From: CAYXPG01 sp964564845
GTDB lineage: Bacteria > Planctomycetota > Phycisphaerae > Sedimentisphaerales > Anaerobacaceae
DNA length: 7,797 nucleotides
Assembly (NCBI GenBank): GCA_964564845.1
Contig: CAZMCN010000103.1
Span: forward strand, 1 to 7,797
Reading direction: 5' to 3'
The notes below the pieces were generated by a model. It ran no database searches, was not told where the DNA came from, and worked only from the letters and a program-made list of their open reading frames with translations. This document shows positions 1 to 7,380 of this stretch, in pieces (position 1 is the stretch's first letter; the number at the start of each line of letters is the position of its first letter). The translations under genes and the position numbers were made by a program.

Positions 1-2
1 AG

Positions 3-218
3 ACTTCCGACCATTTTTATTATATGTGCACAAAATATTTTGCTGATGGGGACGTGCATAAGTATTTTAATCCGTATGACTCGCCTTATGACTCATACAT
101 TAACTTTATGAATATTTTAGGCAATCTTCATAGTCGTTGTTCTAAGCAGATGACAGGGGCGGCATTGGGCACCGTATCGCAAAATAAAGACCAGCCGGAT
201 TTGCAAATAGTTTGTTAG
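3..218 (+). CDS. Unidentified open frame entering from the left edge (possible gene 3' end)
   Basis: The frame is open from the window edge to a TAG at 216-218, about 71 codons. The first internal ATG is at 24 and has no clear Shine-Dalgarno. The translation is rich in Tyr and Asp early on (for example KYFNPYDSPYDSY) and ends in DLQIVC. I recognise no domain or family. It could be the C-terminal end of a gene lying to the left or a chance open frame; no other frame in this stretch is more convincing. The next gene starts 82 nt downstream on the same strand. Confidence 0.2.
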   Translation, partial: TSDHFYYMCTKYFADGDVHKYFNPYDSPYDSYINFMNILGNLHSRCSKQMTGAALGTVSQNKDQPDLQIVC

Positions 219-230
219 ACCCCTTATTAT
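201..230 (+). promoter_or_regulatory. Weak sigma70-like promoter candidate upstream of the debranching enzyme
   Basis: TTGCAA at 201-206 (4/6 to the -35 consensus) is followed after 18 nt by TATTAT at 225-230 (5/6 to the -10). It lies about 70 nt before the GTG start at 301 and overlaps the end of the unidentified upstream frame. The match is modest and AT-rich sequence gives such matches by chance. Confidence 0.2.
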
Positions 231-300
231 ATGTTTTCTTGTTCGAGCGCTAATTCTGATTGTTGGATTCTAACGCCATAATACTTCTGGGAGTACAATT

Positions 301-2478
301 GTGCTGACGCTGCAAAAAACTGCCAATGTTACAATTACTTCCGTAGCGATGGGGACCCCATTTTGCAATAGGTCGCAAAATGGGAACGCGATGGACAATG
401 AACCGCTTGAGGACTTGTTGGAAAAGGAATGGCTGCTGACTAATAATCGCGGCGGCTATGCATCTTCTACTATTGTTGGCTGCAACACCAGAAGGTATCA
501 CGGCCTTCTTATCGGCTCAATTAACCCATCCGTCAACAGGATAATGGCTTTGGCCCAATGCCTTGAAATGGTAATACTTAACGGCGAGGTCTTTAATCTT
601 TCAACCATCGAATTCGACGGCAAATTCGCTCCAAGCGGTTTCAGGTTTATCAGGCAGTTCCGTCGGGATACCGGCGTGCATTTTCATTATCAACTGGACA
701 AAACTGAGGCCCCCAAACGCACTGTTTCATGTTTGGGGAACCCCATTAAACTTACAAAATCCGTTTATCTCGCCCGCGACGCTGATACCGTTGTCTTGTC
801 GTATGATTTTACAAGTGTCGCTGAGCCGATAGAATTTGTTTTGCGCCCTTTCATAGGCTTACGTGACTTTCATACTCTGCAAAAATCGTATGCTCCATTA
901 TGCTCAAAACCACTTGGGAATGGTTTGATGATTCGCCATAATACATCGCAAAGCTGTGAGCTGCTTCTGGATTGTCCCGCTGCAATCTTTGAAAAGGACG
1001 AGCAATGGTGGTTTAATTTCGTATATCGCAAAGACAGACAAAGAGGTCAGGATTTTACCGAAGATTTGTGGACTCCGGGCTTTTTCAAGTACCAGCTTCA
1101 CTCGCCGAGCAAAGTTGTTTTATACGCAAATCTCAGCGACCACGGTCAACCTGAGCAGTTAATGAATAACGATGGGGTTCCCCAAACGCGAAACAGTGCG
1201 TTTGGGGGCCCCGGTATTGATACAATACGTCAGGATTTGCAAACCTGCCAAAGAGATATTATTTCCGTTGCTAAGGCTGGAGACAAAAAACTCAAAACTC
1301 TTTGTTTAGCTGCCGACCAGTTCATTAGCGAACGACAGACGAATCCGAAGCAAACCCGATACAACACAGGCTATGAACAACACGAGAAAAAAACCACAAT
1401 TTTAGCCGGCTTCCCTTGGTTTGCCGACTGGGGAAGAGATGCCTTTATCTCCCTGCCCGGGCTGTTGCTTTCTACGGGCAGACCGGATAAAGCAAAGTCT
1501 GTTTTAACTACTTTCGCTCAAACAGCCGATAATGGTATGATTCCGAACCGCTTCGATGACAACAGCAGTACTGTCCATTTCAACAGTGTAGATGCCTCTC
1601 TTTGGTTTATTAACGCTGCCTTTCAATACTTAAACGCCACCGGTGATTCAGCTACTTTCACGCAGCAGTTTCTGCCGGTAATTCGCTGGATTATCCACTC
1701 TTACCACCACGGCACACGGTTTGACATACACGCTGATGCCGATGGGCTTATCACCGCTGGTAACAGCCAAACACAATTGACCTGGATGGATGCAAAATAT
1801 GCCGATGTTGCTATAACGCCCCGTTATGGAAAGGCGGTCGAGATTAACGCCCTCTGGTATAACAGTCTTTGCTGGCTTGTTCAATTTTACACAGCTCGGA
1901 ATGTCGAGAGCCTGGAACATTACAAATCAATGGCGGATAAAGTCGCTGTCAGTTTCTGCAAGTTATTCTGGAACGACAAAACCGGCTATCTAAACGATTG
2001 TATTCTACCCGATGGTGCGGTTGACAGTAGTCTCCGGCCGAATCAAATATTCGCTGTTTCACTTCCATTTTCACCCTTGTCGGTTCAGCAGCAAAAGTCG
2101 GTAGTAGATGTAGTACAAAAAAATCTGCTCACACCTTACGGGCTGCGAACATTAATTGGCAGCGACAGCCGGTACAAAGGTATATACACAGGCGGCCAAC
2201 AACAGCGTGACGAGGCCTACCATCAGGGCACCGTTTGGCCGTATCTTATTGGACCGTTTATTGAGGCGTACTTAAAAGTCAACGATTTCAGCAAAAAAAG
2301 CAAAAAAGAGGCCGCTGTTTTCATCGAGCCCTTGATGCGGCATTTAACTGAAGACGGCTGTCTCGGACAAATCTGCGAGATATTCGATGGTGACCCTCCC
2401 CATAAACCAAAAGGCTGCTTCGCCCAGGCCTGGAGCATAGCTGAACTCATAAGAGCATACAAATTAATAAACAGTTGA
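301..2478 (+). CDS. Glycogen debranching enzyme, archaeal/bacterial type (GDE_N + GDE_C, GH133-like amylo-alpha-1,6-glucosidase)
   Basis: Protein of 725 residues predicted to hydrolyse alpha-1,6 branch points of glycogen or similar glucans in the cytoplasm; no signal peptide is seen. The N-terminal GDE_N domain is marked by EWLLTNNRGGYASST (43-57) and TRRYHGLL (63-70). The C-terminal (alpha/alpha)6 domain starts near residue 310 and carries AGFPWFADWGRDAF (369-382, with D376 and D380), TWMDAK (494-499), YHQGTVWP (640-647) and GQICEIFDGDPP (689-700, with E693). By analogy with eukaryotic debranching enzyme the acidic residues in the WGRD and CEIFDG motifs are candidate catalytic acids. The GTG start is supported by GGGAG at 289-293 with a 7-nt spacer. 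The length is within or slightly above the family range; three in-frame palindromic insertions (residues about 16-30, 136-149 and 291-304) add roughly 40 residues and touch none of the signature motifs. No other glycogen gene is in the window, so substrate detail is inferred from the family. Confidence 0.93.
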   Translation: MLTLQKTANVTITSVAMGTPFCNRSQNGNAMDNEPLEDLLEKEWLLTNNRGGYASSTIVGCNTRRYHGLLIGSINPSVNRIMALAQCLEMVILNGEVFNLSTIEFDGKFAPSGFRFIRQFRRDTGVHFHYQLDKTEAPKRTVSCLGNPIKLTKSVYLARDADTVVLSYDFTSVAEPIEFVLRPFIGLRDFHTLQKSYAPLCSKPLGNGLMIRHNTSQSCELLLDCPAAIFEKDEQWWFNFVYRKDRQRGQDFTEDLWTPGFFKYQLHSPSKVVLYANLSDHGQPEQLMNNDGVPQTRNSAFGGPGIDTIRQDLQTCQRDIISVAKAGDKKLKTLCLAADQFISERQTNPKQTRYNTGYEQHEKKTTILAGFPWFADWGRDAFISLPGLLLSTGRPDKAKSVLTTFAQTADNGMIPNRFDDNSSTVHFNSVDASLWFINAAFQYLNATGDSATFTQQFLPVIRWIIHSYHHGTRFDIHADADGLITAGNSQTQLTWMDAKYADVAITPRYGKAVEINALWYNSLCWLVQFYTARNVESLEHYKSMADKVAVSFCKLFWNDKTGYLNDCILPDGAVDSSLRPNQIFAVSLPFSPLSVQQQKSVVDVVQKNLLTPYGLRTLIGSDSRYKGIYTGGQQQRDEAYHQGTVWPYLIGPFIEAYLKVNDFSKKSKKEAAVFIEPLMRHLTEDGCLGQICEIFDGDPPHKPKGCFAQAWSIAELIRAYKLINS
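346..394 (+). repeat. In-frame palindromic element 1, bracketed by 7-bp direct repeats
   Basis: GCGATGG occurs at 346-352 and again at 388-394, exactly 42 nt (14 codons) apart. Between them is a perfect 10-bp stem, CCCATTTTGC (357-366) and GCAAAATGGG (375-384), with an 8-nt loop. It encodes about 14 residues (MGTPFCNRSQNGNA) just before the conserved start of the GDE_N domain. Collapsing the direct repeat gives a continuous SVAMDNEPLEDLLEKEWLL. The lead ATGGGG(A)CCCC is shared with elements 2 and 3. An ATG at 391 could in principle be an alternative start, but the GTG at 301 has the better ribosome site. Confidence 0.7.
708..746 (-). repeat. In-frame palindromic element 2 (inverted copy of element 3)
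   Basis: The reverse complement of this 39-nt stretch matches 1172-1210 at 37 of 39 positions. Its stem is CCCCAAAC (711-718) against GTTTGGGG (731-738); the two inner stem positions that pair in element 3 are disrupted here, and these are exactly the two differing bases. In the gene frame it reads about APKRTVSCLGNP (residues 137-148), between HFHYQLDKT and IKLTKSVYL, where family members would be expected to have a short turn between strands. Confidence 0.75.
1172..1210 (+). repeat. In-frame palindromic element 3
   Basis: A 39-nt element with a perfect 10-bp stem, CCCCAAACGC (1180-1189) and GCGTTTGGGG (1198-1207), and loop GAAACAGT. It begins ATGGGGTTCCCC. It is an inverted near-copy of 708-746 (37/39). 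In the gene frame it reads GVPQTRNSAFGGP (292-304), at or near the boundary between the GDE_N domain and the first helix of the catalytic domain. It has no stop codon in the gene frame. Confidence 0.75.
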
Positions 2479-2502
2479 TTTATTCCCGCCCAATCATATA
2501 AT
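2475..2502 (+). promoter_or_regulatory. Sigma70-type promoter for the peptidase-transporter pair
   Basis: TTGATT at 2475-2480 (4/6) is followed after 16 nt by a perfect TATAAT at 2497-2502. The -35 box overlaps the TGA stop of the debranching enzyme (2476-2478). Transcription would begin near 2509, giving a leader of about 48 nt before the ATG at 2557. No terminator is visible between the two genes, so read-through from the upstream gene is also possible. Confidence 0.55.
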
Positions 2503-2556
2503 ACTGCCTCTATGGATTGTAAAAATACTGATTGATACTTATCAAGGATTCAAATT

Positions 2557-4236
2557 ATGAAAAAGTTCTGTATTACAGTTATAATGTTGATGGTAACTAT
2601 CGCTCTTGTGGGCTGTGGAGCCGGTACTGCAGATGAACAAATGCAAAATTTCATAACAAAACACGTCAAAAAAATCAAACCTATGGCAAAAGAAGCCGGT
2701 CTTGCGTATTGGGATGCCGCAAATTCCGGCAGACCGCAAGATTATGACAAAGTCAGCAAACTGCAGTTTGAGATTACCAGGGTTTATACTGACCCTGTGG
2801 AGTTTGCTTTCCTAAAGAAAATGAAAGAATCCCGACAGGTAACCGACCCGCTGCTTAAGCGGCAATTAGACCTGTTATACAACTCGTACCTGACAAACCA
2901 GATAGACCAGGACCTGCTCAAACAAATCATTGATTTGGGAACTAAGGTTGAAAAGAATTTCAGCACCTTCAGAGGGACAATTGACGGCAAAAAAGTTACC
3001 ACCAATGAAATTAAAGAGATTCTGAAAACCGAAACAGATTCTGAAAAAAGAAAAAAGGCCTGGCTCGCAAGCAAGCAGGTCGCCCCTGTTGTTGCAAAGG
3101 ATATCATAAAGCTCGTCAAGTTGCGTAATCAGGCGGCACGTACAGTCGGCTTTGAAAATTATCACAACCTTTCACTCACTACCGCTGAACAGGATGTAAA
3201 AGAGCTGGACAAGATTTTTGACGAGCTTTACAAATTGACCAACAAACCCTTTGCCAAACTAAAAGCTGAGCTCGATTCTGTTCTGGCAGCCCAATACGGT
3301 GTATCTGTTGACCAGCTAAGTCCCTGGCATTACCACGACCCGTTCTTCCAGGAAACTCCTTTGGTCTATGAAATTGATTTGGACAGTTATTATAAGGATA
3401 AGGATGTCAAGGAACTGTCAAGAAAGTTTTACAATGGTATCGGCTTGCCGGTGGAATCTATCCTGGCCAGTAGTGACCTTTATGAGCGCGAAGGCAAAAA
3501 CCCGCACGCTTTCTGCACCGACATAGACAAAGAAGGTGATGTCCGTATTCTCTGTAACATCAAAAATAACGAGCAATGGATGGAAACTGTATTGCACGAA
3601 TTAGGCCACGCAGTTTATGATAAATATCACAACCCGGATGTACCATATCTGCTCAGGGAGCCTGCACACATTTTTACCACTGAAGCGATAGCTATGTTTT
3701 TCGGCCGATTGAGCCGTAATGGGGCCTGGATGCAGCAAATGCTGGGATTGTCGGATGAGCAACGCACCCAAATCGAAAAAGTCAGCAACAAATACGCCCA
3801 GCTCAAACAACTTATTTTTGTTCGTTGGGCTATGGTTATGTATGATTTTGAAAAACAGCTTTATGCAAATCCCGACCAGGACCTTAATTGTCTTTGGTGG
3901 CAAATGGTAGAAAAATATCAGTTCGTAAAAAAAACAAAAGGTCGTGCCGAACCGGACTGGGCGTCCAAAATTCACTTTACTATTGCACCCTGTTATTATC
4001 ACAATTACGTATTAGGGGAATTGTTGGCATCTCAACTGCATCACTATATTGTTCAAAATGTTCTAAAACTCGAATCGGACAGGGATGTCAGTTATGTCGG
4101 CCTGAATAAGGTTGGCGATTTTCTGCGGAAAAAAGTCTTTGAGCCGGGCTCAGTCTATCATTGGGACGATATGATTGAACGGGCGACCGGCCAGGAACTA
4201 ACACCAAAATACTTTGTCGCCCAGTTTGTTCGATAG
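2557..4236 (+). CDS. Lipoprotein zinc metallopeptidase, M2 (ACE-like) family
   Basis: Protein of 559 residues. It opens with a lipoprotein signal: KK, a hydrophobic stretch, then lipobox LVGC with the acylated Cys at residue 20; the next residue is Gly, not Asp, so outer-membrane sorting is plausible. The zinc site is HELGH (H347, E348, H351) with E376 in FTTEAIAMFFG as likely third ligand, 25 residues on, as in gluzincin families M2 and M3. WHYHDPFFQE (residues 254-263) and a C-terminal Tyr/His-rich segment (CYYHNYVLGE, 479-488) fit the substrate-stabilising region of ACE-like enzymes. Known M2 enzymes release dipeptides from peptide C-termini; that activity is inferred here. The start has AAGGA at 2544-2548 with an 8-nt spacer. 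The oligopeptide transporter follows after 54 nt, suggesting shared transcription and a role in peptide scavenging. An M3-like assignment is the main alternative. Confidence 0.87.
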   Translation: MKKFCITVIMLMVTIALVGCGAGTADEQMQNFITKHVKKIKPMAKEAGLAYWDAANSGRPQDYDKVSKLQFEITRVYTDPVEFAFLKKMKESRQVTDPLLKRQLDLLYNSYLTNQIDQDLLKQIIDLGTKVEKNFSTFRGTIDGKKVTTNEIKEILKTETDSEKRKKAWLASKQVAPVVAKDIIKLVKLRNQAARTVGFENYHNLSLTTAEQDVKELDKIFDELYKLTNKPFAKLKAELDSVLAAQYGVSVDQLSPWHYHDPFFQETPLVYEIDLDSYYKDKDVKELSRKFYNGIGLPVESILASSDLYEREGKNPHAFCTDIDKEGDVRILCNIKNNEQWMETVLHELGHAVYDKYHNPDVPYLLREPAHIFTTEAIAMFFGRLSRNGAWMQQMLGLSDEQRTQIEKVSNKYAQLKQLIFVRWAMVMYDFEKQLYANPDQDLNCLWWQMVEKYQFVKKTKGRAEPDWASKIHFTIAPCYYHNYVLGELLASQLHHYIVQNVLKLESDRDVSYVGLNKVGDFLRKKVFEPGSVYHWDDMIERATGQELTPKYFVAQFVR

Positions 4237-4277
4237 TTGTCATTGGCCGGCGACCCTGACAAAGCATTAATTAAATT

Positions 4278-4282
4278 AAGGA
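4278..4282 (+). promoter_or_regulatory. Ribosome binding site deciding the transporter start
   Basis: AAGGA lies 8 nt before ATG 4291. The longer frame could begin at TTG 4237, which directly abuts the peptidase stop and whose upstream sequence (end of the peptidase) shows no purine-rich site. The same AAGGA with 8-nt spacing precedes the peptidase gene, supporting 4291 as the true start. Confidence 0.7.
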
Positions 4283-4290
4283 AAAAGCGA

Positions 4291-6273
4291 ATGGATGAGC
4301 CAAAAGCCGAACAAATAAATATTCCGAACGATGAAAACCTGCTCCTGGACACTTATGCACTGGCCGAGATTACTCTAAAGGGAGTTATACTTGGCATTAC
4401 ACTCTCTGTTATTTTGGCAGCGGCAAATGCGTATCTTGGACTGTTTGCGGGGATGACAGTCTCAGCATCGATACCGGCGGCGGTGGTTACGATGGGTATA
4501 TTAAAGCTGTTTAAGCGCAACAACATTCTCGAAAACAATGTTGTCCGCACCGCCGCATCAGCCGGTGAAGCACTGGCGGCAGGGGTGATATTCACCCTGC
4601 CGGCACTGGTTATTATGGATTTCTGGACCGATTTTAATTTCTGGTGGGTAACGATTATCGCCTGTTTTGGTGGTGTCTTGGGAGTACTCTTTACTATACC
4701 CTTGCGAAGAGCACTGATTATCGAAACAAAGCTTAAATTCCCCGAGGGAATAGCCGCTGCAGAGGTACTAAAAACAGGTGAGAAGGGCGCCTCCGGCACT
4801 AAATATCTTGTGCATGCAGCGATTGCCGGCGGACTGTTCAAACTCGGTGAAGCCGGACTGCAAATCTGGGAGGGAATATTTGAGGTGGCGGCAAAAGCCG
4901 GCGCATCTGTGGCGTACTTCGGTATGAATTTAAGTCCGGCCCTTATCTCTGTGGGATACATCGTAGGATTGAATATCGCTGTGCTGGTTTTCCTCGGAGG
5001 GGCGAGCAATTGGCTGATAGCTATTCCGATTTGTGCTGCAAAATCAACCTGTCCCGTTGTGGATGGCCAGGCAATCGAAGCTTTGGCCTGGGCCAAGCAA
5101 ATATGGACTGAACAGACTCGATATATCGGGGTCGGCGGTATGATAGTAGGGGGGCTGTGGACGGTCATTAAACTTAGAAAATCTATTGTAAGCGGTGTCA
5201 GGAGCGGGCTAAGTGCCTACAGCAGTACAGCAGCAGCCAATATCCAAATCCCCAGAACCGAAAGAGATATGCCGATGAAATGGATACTAACGCTTATTGT
5301 GGCTTCGGTAGTGCCGTTGTTTATAGTGTACCAGGTATTTGTTGCCAATGTGTCGGTATCATTACCGATGGCACTGATTATGCTGGTAACGGGTTTTGTA
5401 TTTTCGGGGGTTGCCGGATATATGGCCGGAATCGTTGGCTCTTCGAATAACCCTATATCAGGGGTAACGATAGCGACTGTTTTGGTTTCTTCACTTCTTT
5501 TGGTATTGTTGATGGGCAAAGGTGCCGAGACCGGGCCCGCAGCGGCTATAATCATTGGCAGCGTCGTCTGCTGTGCTGCAGCAATTGCCGGCGATAATAT
5601 GCAGGACCTAAAAGCAGGCCACATCGTCGGTGCCACACCCTGGAAACAGCAGATAATGCAGATTGTGGGAACGGTCTCGGCCGCCTTTGTTATTGCACCG
5701 GTTCTCGTGCTGCTCCAGAAGGCCTATGGTTTTGCAGGGCACGCTTCGGCAATAGGTAAGACCAATCCTCTGGCTGCGCCCCAGGCTAATCTTATGGCTT
5801 CGGTTGCACAGGGCGTTTTCTCGGGGGGCCTGCCCTGGAATTTCATAACTATTGGAATGGTTATCGCAGCACTTGTGATAGCCCTGGATTGTTACCTTCA
5901 AAATAAAGGCAGTTCTTTCAGAACACCCGTTCTCGCTGTTACCATTGGCTTCTATCTGCCGTTTAAGCTCTCAACCGCTATTTTGATTGGCGGATTAATA
6001 AGTTTAGCCATAAAGTTCTATCACAAAAGAAAAGGCACTGCTAAAGAAACTGTTGAAGTAACCGACCGGCACGGGATGTTGTTTGCATCCGGACTGATAA
6101 CCGGCGAAGCGCTGCTTGGTATCCTTCTTGCGATACCAATTGTTATCGTCGGCACCCAGAATGCCCTGGCGGTGATTGATAAACCTCTGGGAGCATGGCT
6201 GGGGATAATTCTGCTGGCAGGTATGGCTTATTGGCTGTATCGAACAGGCACCAATACAAAATCTCACAATTGA
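4291..6273 (+). CDS. OPT-family oligopeptide transporter (prokaryotic type)
   Basis: Integral inner-membrane protein of 660 residues from the ATG at 4291, made almost entirely of hydrophobic helices; I estimate about 15 but did not compute them. Family signatures in order are AEITLKGVILGI (25-36) running into NAYLGLFAGMTVSASIPAAV (46-65), RTAASAGEALAAGVIFTLPA (86-105), LKFPEGIAAAEVLKTGE (148-164), SSNNPISGVTIATV (384-397) and AGDNMQDLKAGHIVGATPWK (433-452). These match the bacterial OPT transporters, which are secondary importers, probably proton-driven, of short peptides; some OPT members carry metal chelates, so the substrate is not certain. The gene probably shares a transcript with the preceding lipoprotein peptidase. 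It ends 74 nt from the convergent trpA, with no clear hairpin terminator between them. Confidence 0.92.
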   Translation: MDEPKAEQINIPNDENLLLDTYALAEITLKGVILGITLSVILAAANAYLGLFAGMTVSASIPAAVVTMGILKLFKRNNILENNVVRTAASAGEALAAGVIFTLPALVIMDFWTDFNFWWVTIIACFGGVLGVLFTIPLRRALIIETKLKFPEGIAAAEVLKTGEKGASGTKYLVHAAIAGGLFKLGEAGLQIWEGIFEVAAKAGASVAYFGMNLSPALISVGYIVGLNIAVLVFLGGASNWLIAIPICAAKSTCPVVDGQAIEALAWAKQIWTEQTRYIGVGGMIVGGLWTVIKLRKSIVSGVRSGLSAYSSTAAANIQIPRTERDMPMKWILTLIVASVVPLFIVYQVFVANVSVSLPMALIMLVTGFVFSGVAGYMAGIVGSSNNPISGVTIATVLVSSLLLVLLMGKGAETGPAAAIIIGSVVCCAAAIAGDNMQDLKAGHIVGATPWKQQIMQIVGTVSAAFVIAPVLVLLQKAYGFAGHASAIGKTNPLAAPQANLMASVAQGVFSGGLPWNFITIGMVIAALVIALDCYLQNKGSSFRTPVLAVTIGFYLPFKLSTAILIGGLISLAIKFYHKRKGTAKETVEVTDRHGMLFASGLITGEALLGILLAIPIVIVGTQNALAVIDKPLGAWLGIILLAGMAYWLYRTGTNTKSHN

Positions 6274-6347
6274 CAGCACTTGAGTAGATTTTCGATTTAC
6301 AATTTCAAATAGGCAATCGTAAAACGTAAATAGCTGCTCGGACTCTT

Positions 6348-7145
6348 TTATTTATTGGCGATAGAGGATTTGACTTCTTTTATAAATATTGAAATTTCAG
6401 CTAAGGTTTTTTCTTTATTGCCCAGATTTTCTTCGATTATTTTCACTATTTTTGAGCCGATTATCACACCGTCGGCGCCGGCTGCTGCTACCGCTGCGGC
6501 GTGTTCGGGTTTACTGATTCCAAAACCTACACACACAGGGACACCGGTAAGCTTTTTCAACTTAGCAACAAGCCCTTCAACCTGCTCGGAGAGTTTTTCC
6601 CTGCTGCCGGTAACGCCCAGAAGCGACACTGTATAAATAAAGCCGGTCGTTTTAGAAGCGATAATTTTCATTCTTTCTGTTTCTGTGTTTGGCGTTACCA
6701 TAAAAACAGTATCAAGGCCCGCCGAAGCGGCCGGTTCCATAATTTCGTCTGCATCATCAATGCTTAAATCTGCAACCAGAACACTATTGACGCCTGCCTT
6801 GTGGAAATCGGCGAAAAACTTTTCAGCCCCGTACTGATAAATCAGGTTGTAATACATCAGAAGTCCTATTGGAATGTCTTTGTACGCCTTGACTTTTTTG
6901 ATAAACTCCAGCGCCTTTTTCACATTCATACCGGCGTTCCGGGCGCGAATATCCGCCTTTTGGATTGTCGGCCCATCGGCTATCGGGTCCGAAAATGCAA
7001 CCCCCAACTCCAGAATGTCGGCTCCGGAGTCGATTGCCGTCTTTACAACCTCGAAACTTGTATCAAAATCGGGGTCGCCGATTACGAAAAACGGTATCAA
7101 CGCCGCTCTGTCGAGTTCGGAAAAAACTTGTTTGTATGTTTTCAT
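6348..7145 (-). CDS. trpA: Tryptophan synthase alpha subunit
   Basis: Protein of 265 residues, the usual TrpA length, a single (beta/alpha)8 barrel. TrpA cleaves indole-3-glycerol phosphate to indole and glyceraldehyde 3-phosphate and passes indole to TrpB in the cytoplasm. Seen here: PFFVIGDPD (18-26), LELGVAFSDPIADGPTIQ (45-62) with the catalytic Glu (E46) and Asp (D57), SLLGVTGSR in the mobile loop-6 region, and the phosphate-site segments PVCVGFGISKPEH and GADGVIIGSKIV. The usual Pro of the LGxPFSDP motif is Ala here (A50). The ATG at 7145 has AAGGCG at 7154-7159 with an 8-nt spacer. trpA normally follows trpB; no trpB or other trp gene lies within the window, and the upstream 500 nt are mostly repeats. 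It may be transcribed from its own weak promoter or from the strong minus-strand promoter at 7698-7726. Confidence 0.96.
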   Translation of the reverse strand: MKTYKQVFSELDRAALIPFFVIGDPDFDTSFEVVKTAIDSGADILELGVAFSDPIADGPTIQKADIRARNAGMNVKKALEFIKKVKAYKDIPIGLLMYYNLIYQYGAEKFFADFHKAGVNSVLVADLSIDDADEIMEPAASAGLDTVFMVTPNTETERMKIIASKTTGFIYTVSLLGVTGSREKLSEQVEGLVAKLKKLTGVPVCVGFGISKPEHAAAVAAAGADGVIIGSKIVKIIEENLGNKEKTLAEISIFIKEVKSSIANK

Positions 7146-7249
7146 TGGTTGTACGCCTTAATCAATTATCAAACGGTTAAAAAACATAATTTTCTCCGTA
7201 CGACATCCCACATCAAAAAGTTGAAGCAGGCGTAGATGCGATGGGGGGT

Positions 7250-7380
7250 GAATTGGGTTTGATTGGGTTTGTTTTGGGTAAAACAGTTCGTAGTTCGTAG
7301 TTCGTAGTTCATTGTATTAACTGAAGTTATGTTCATTTGGGCATCCGGGGAATTGGGTTTGTTTTGGATGAAATAGTTCA
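7250..7380. repeat. Two copies of a GGGTTTG-rich tract, about 90 nt apart
   Basis: ATTGGGTTTGTTTTGG occurs at 7262-7277 and 7352-7367, and the match continues to 7290 and 7380 with 25 of 29 positions identical; each copy runs into a heptamer block. A further AATTGGGTTTG lies at 7251-7261. On the minus strand the tracts read QNKPNQTQF and QNKPN, a signature I recall as common in spurious predicted proteins of planctomycete genomes. The 90-nt spacing keeps frame. Confidence 0.6.
7285..7312. repeat. Heptamer tandem repeat, block A (4 units)
   Basis: Four perfect tandem units of the consensus WGTTCRT: AGTTCGT three times, then AGTTCAT. Confidence 0.85.

Noticed and set aside
4237..4290. 18-residue N-terminal extension of the transporter from TTG 4237
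   Set aside because: AAGGA with 8-nt spacing precedes ATG 4291, whereas TTG 4237 abuts the peptidase stop and has no ribosome site.
4353..5168. Minus-strand open frame of 271 codons
   Set aside because: It lies wholly antisense to the OPT transporter, has a low-complexity Ala/Pro/Ile/Thr composition typical of a shadow of hydrophobic codons, and matches no family I know.
6274..6347. Bidirectional terminator between the transporter and trpA
   Set aside because: Only imperfect short AT-rich complementarities are visible; no GC-rich stem followed by a T run on either strand.
7238..7246. GCGATGGGG near the trpA leader as a fourth palindromic element
   Set aside because: It shares only this short lead with element 1; no stem-loop of the 10/8 design follows.
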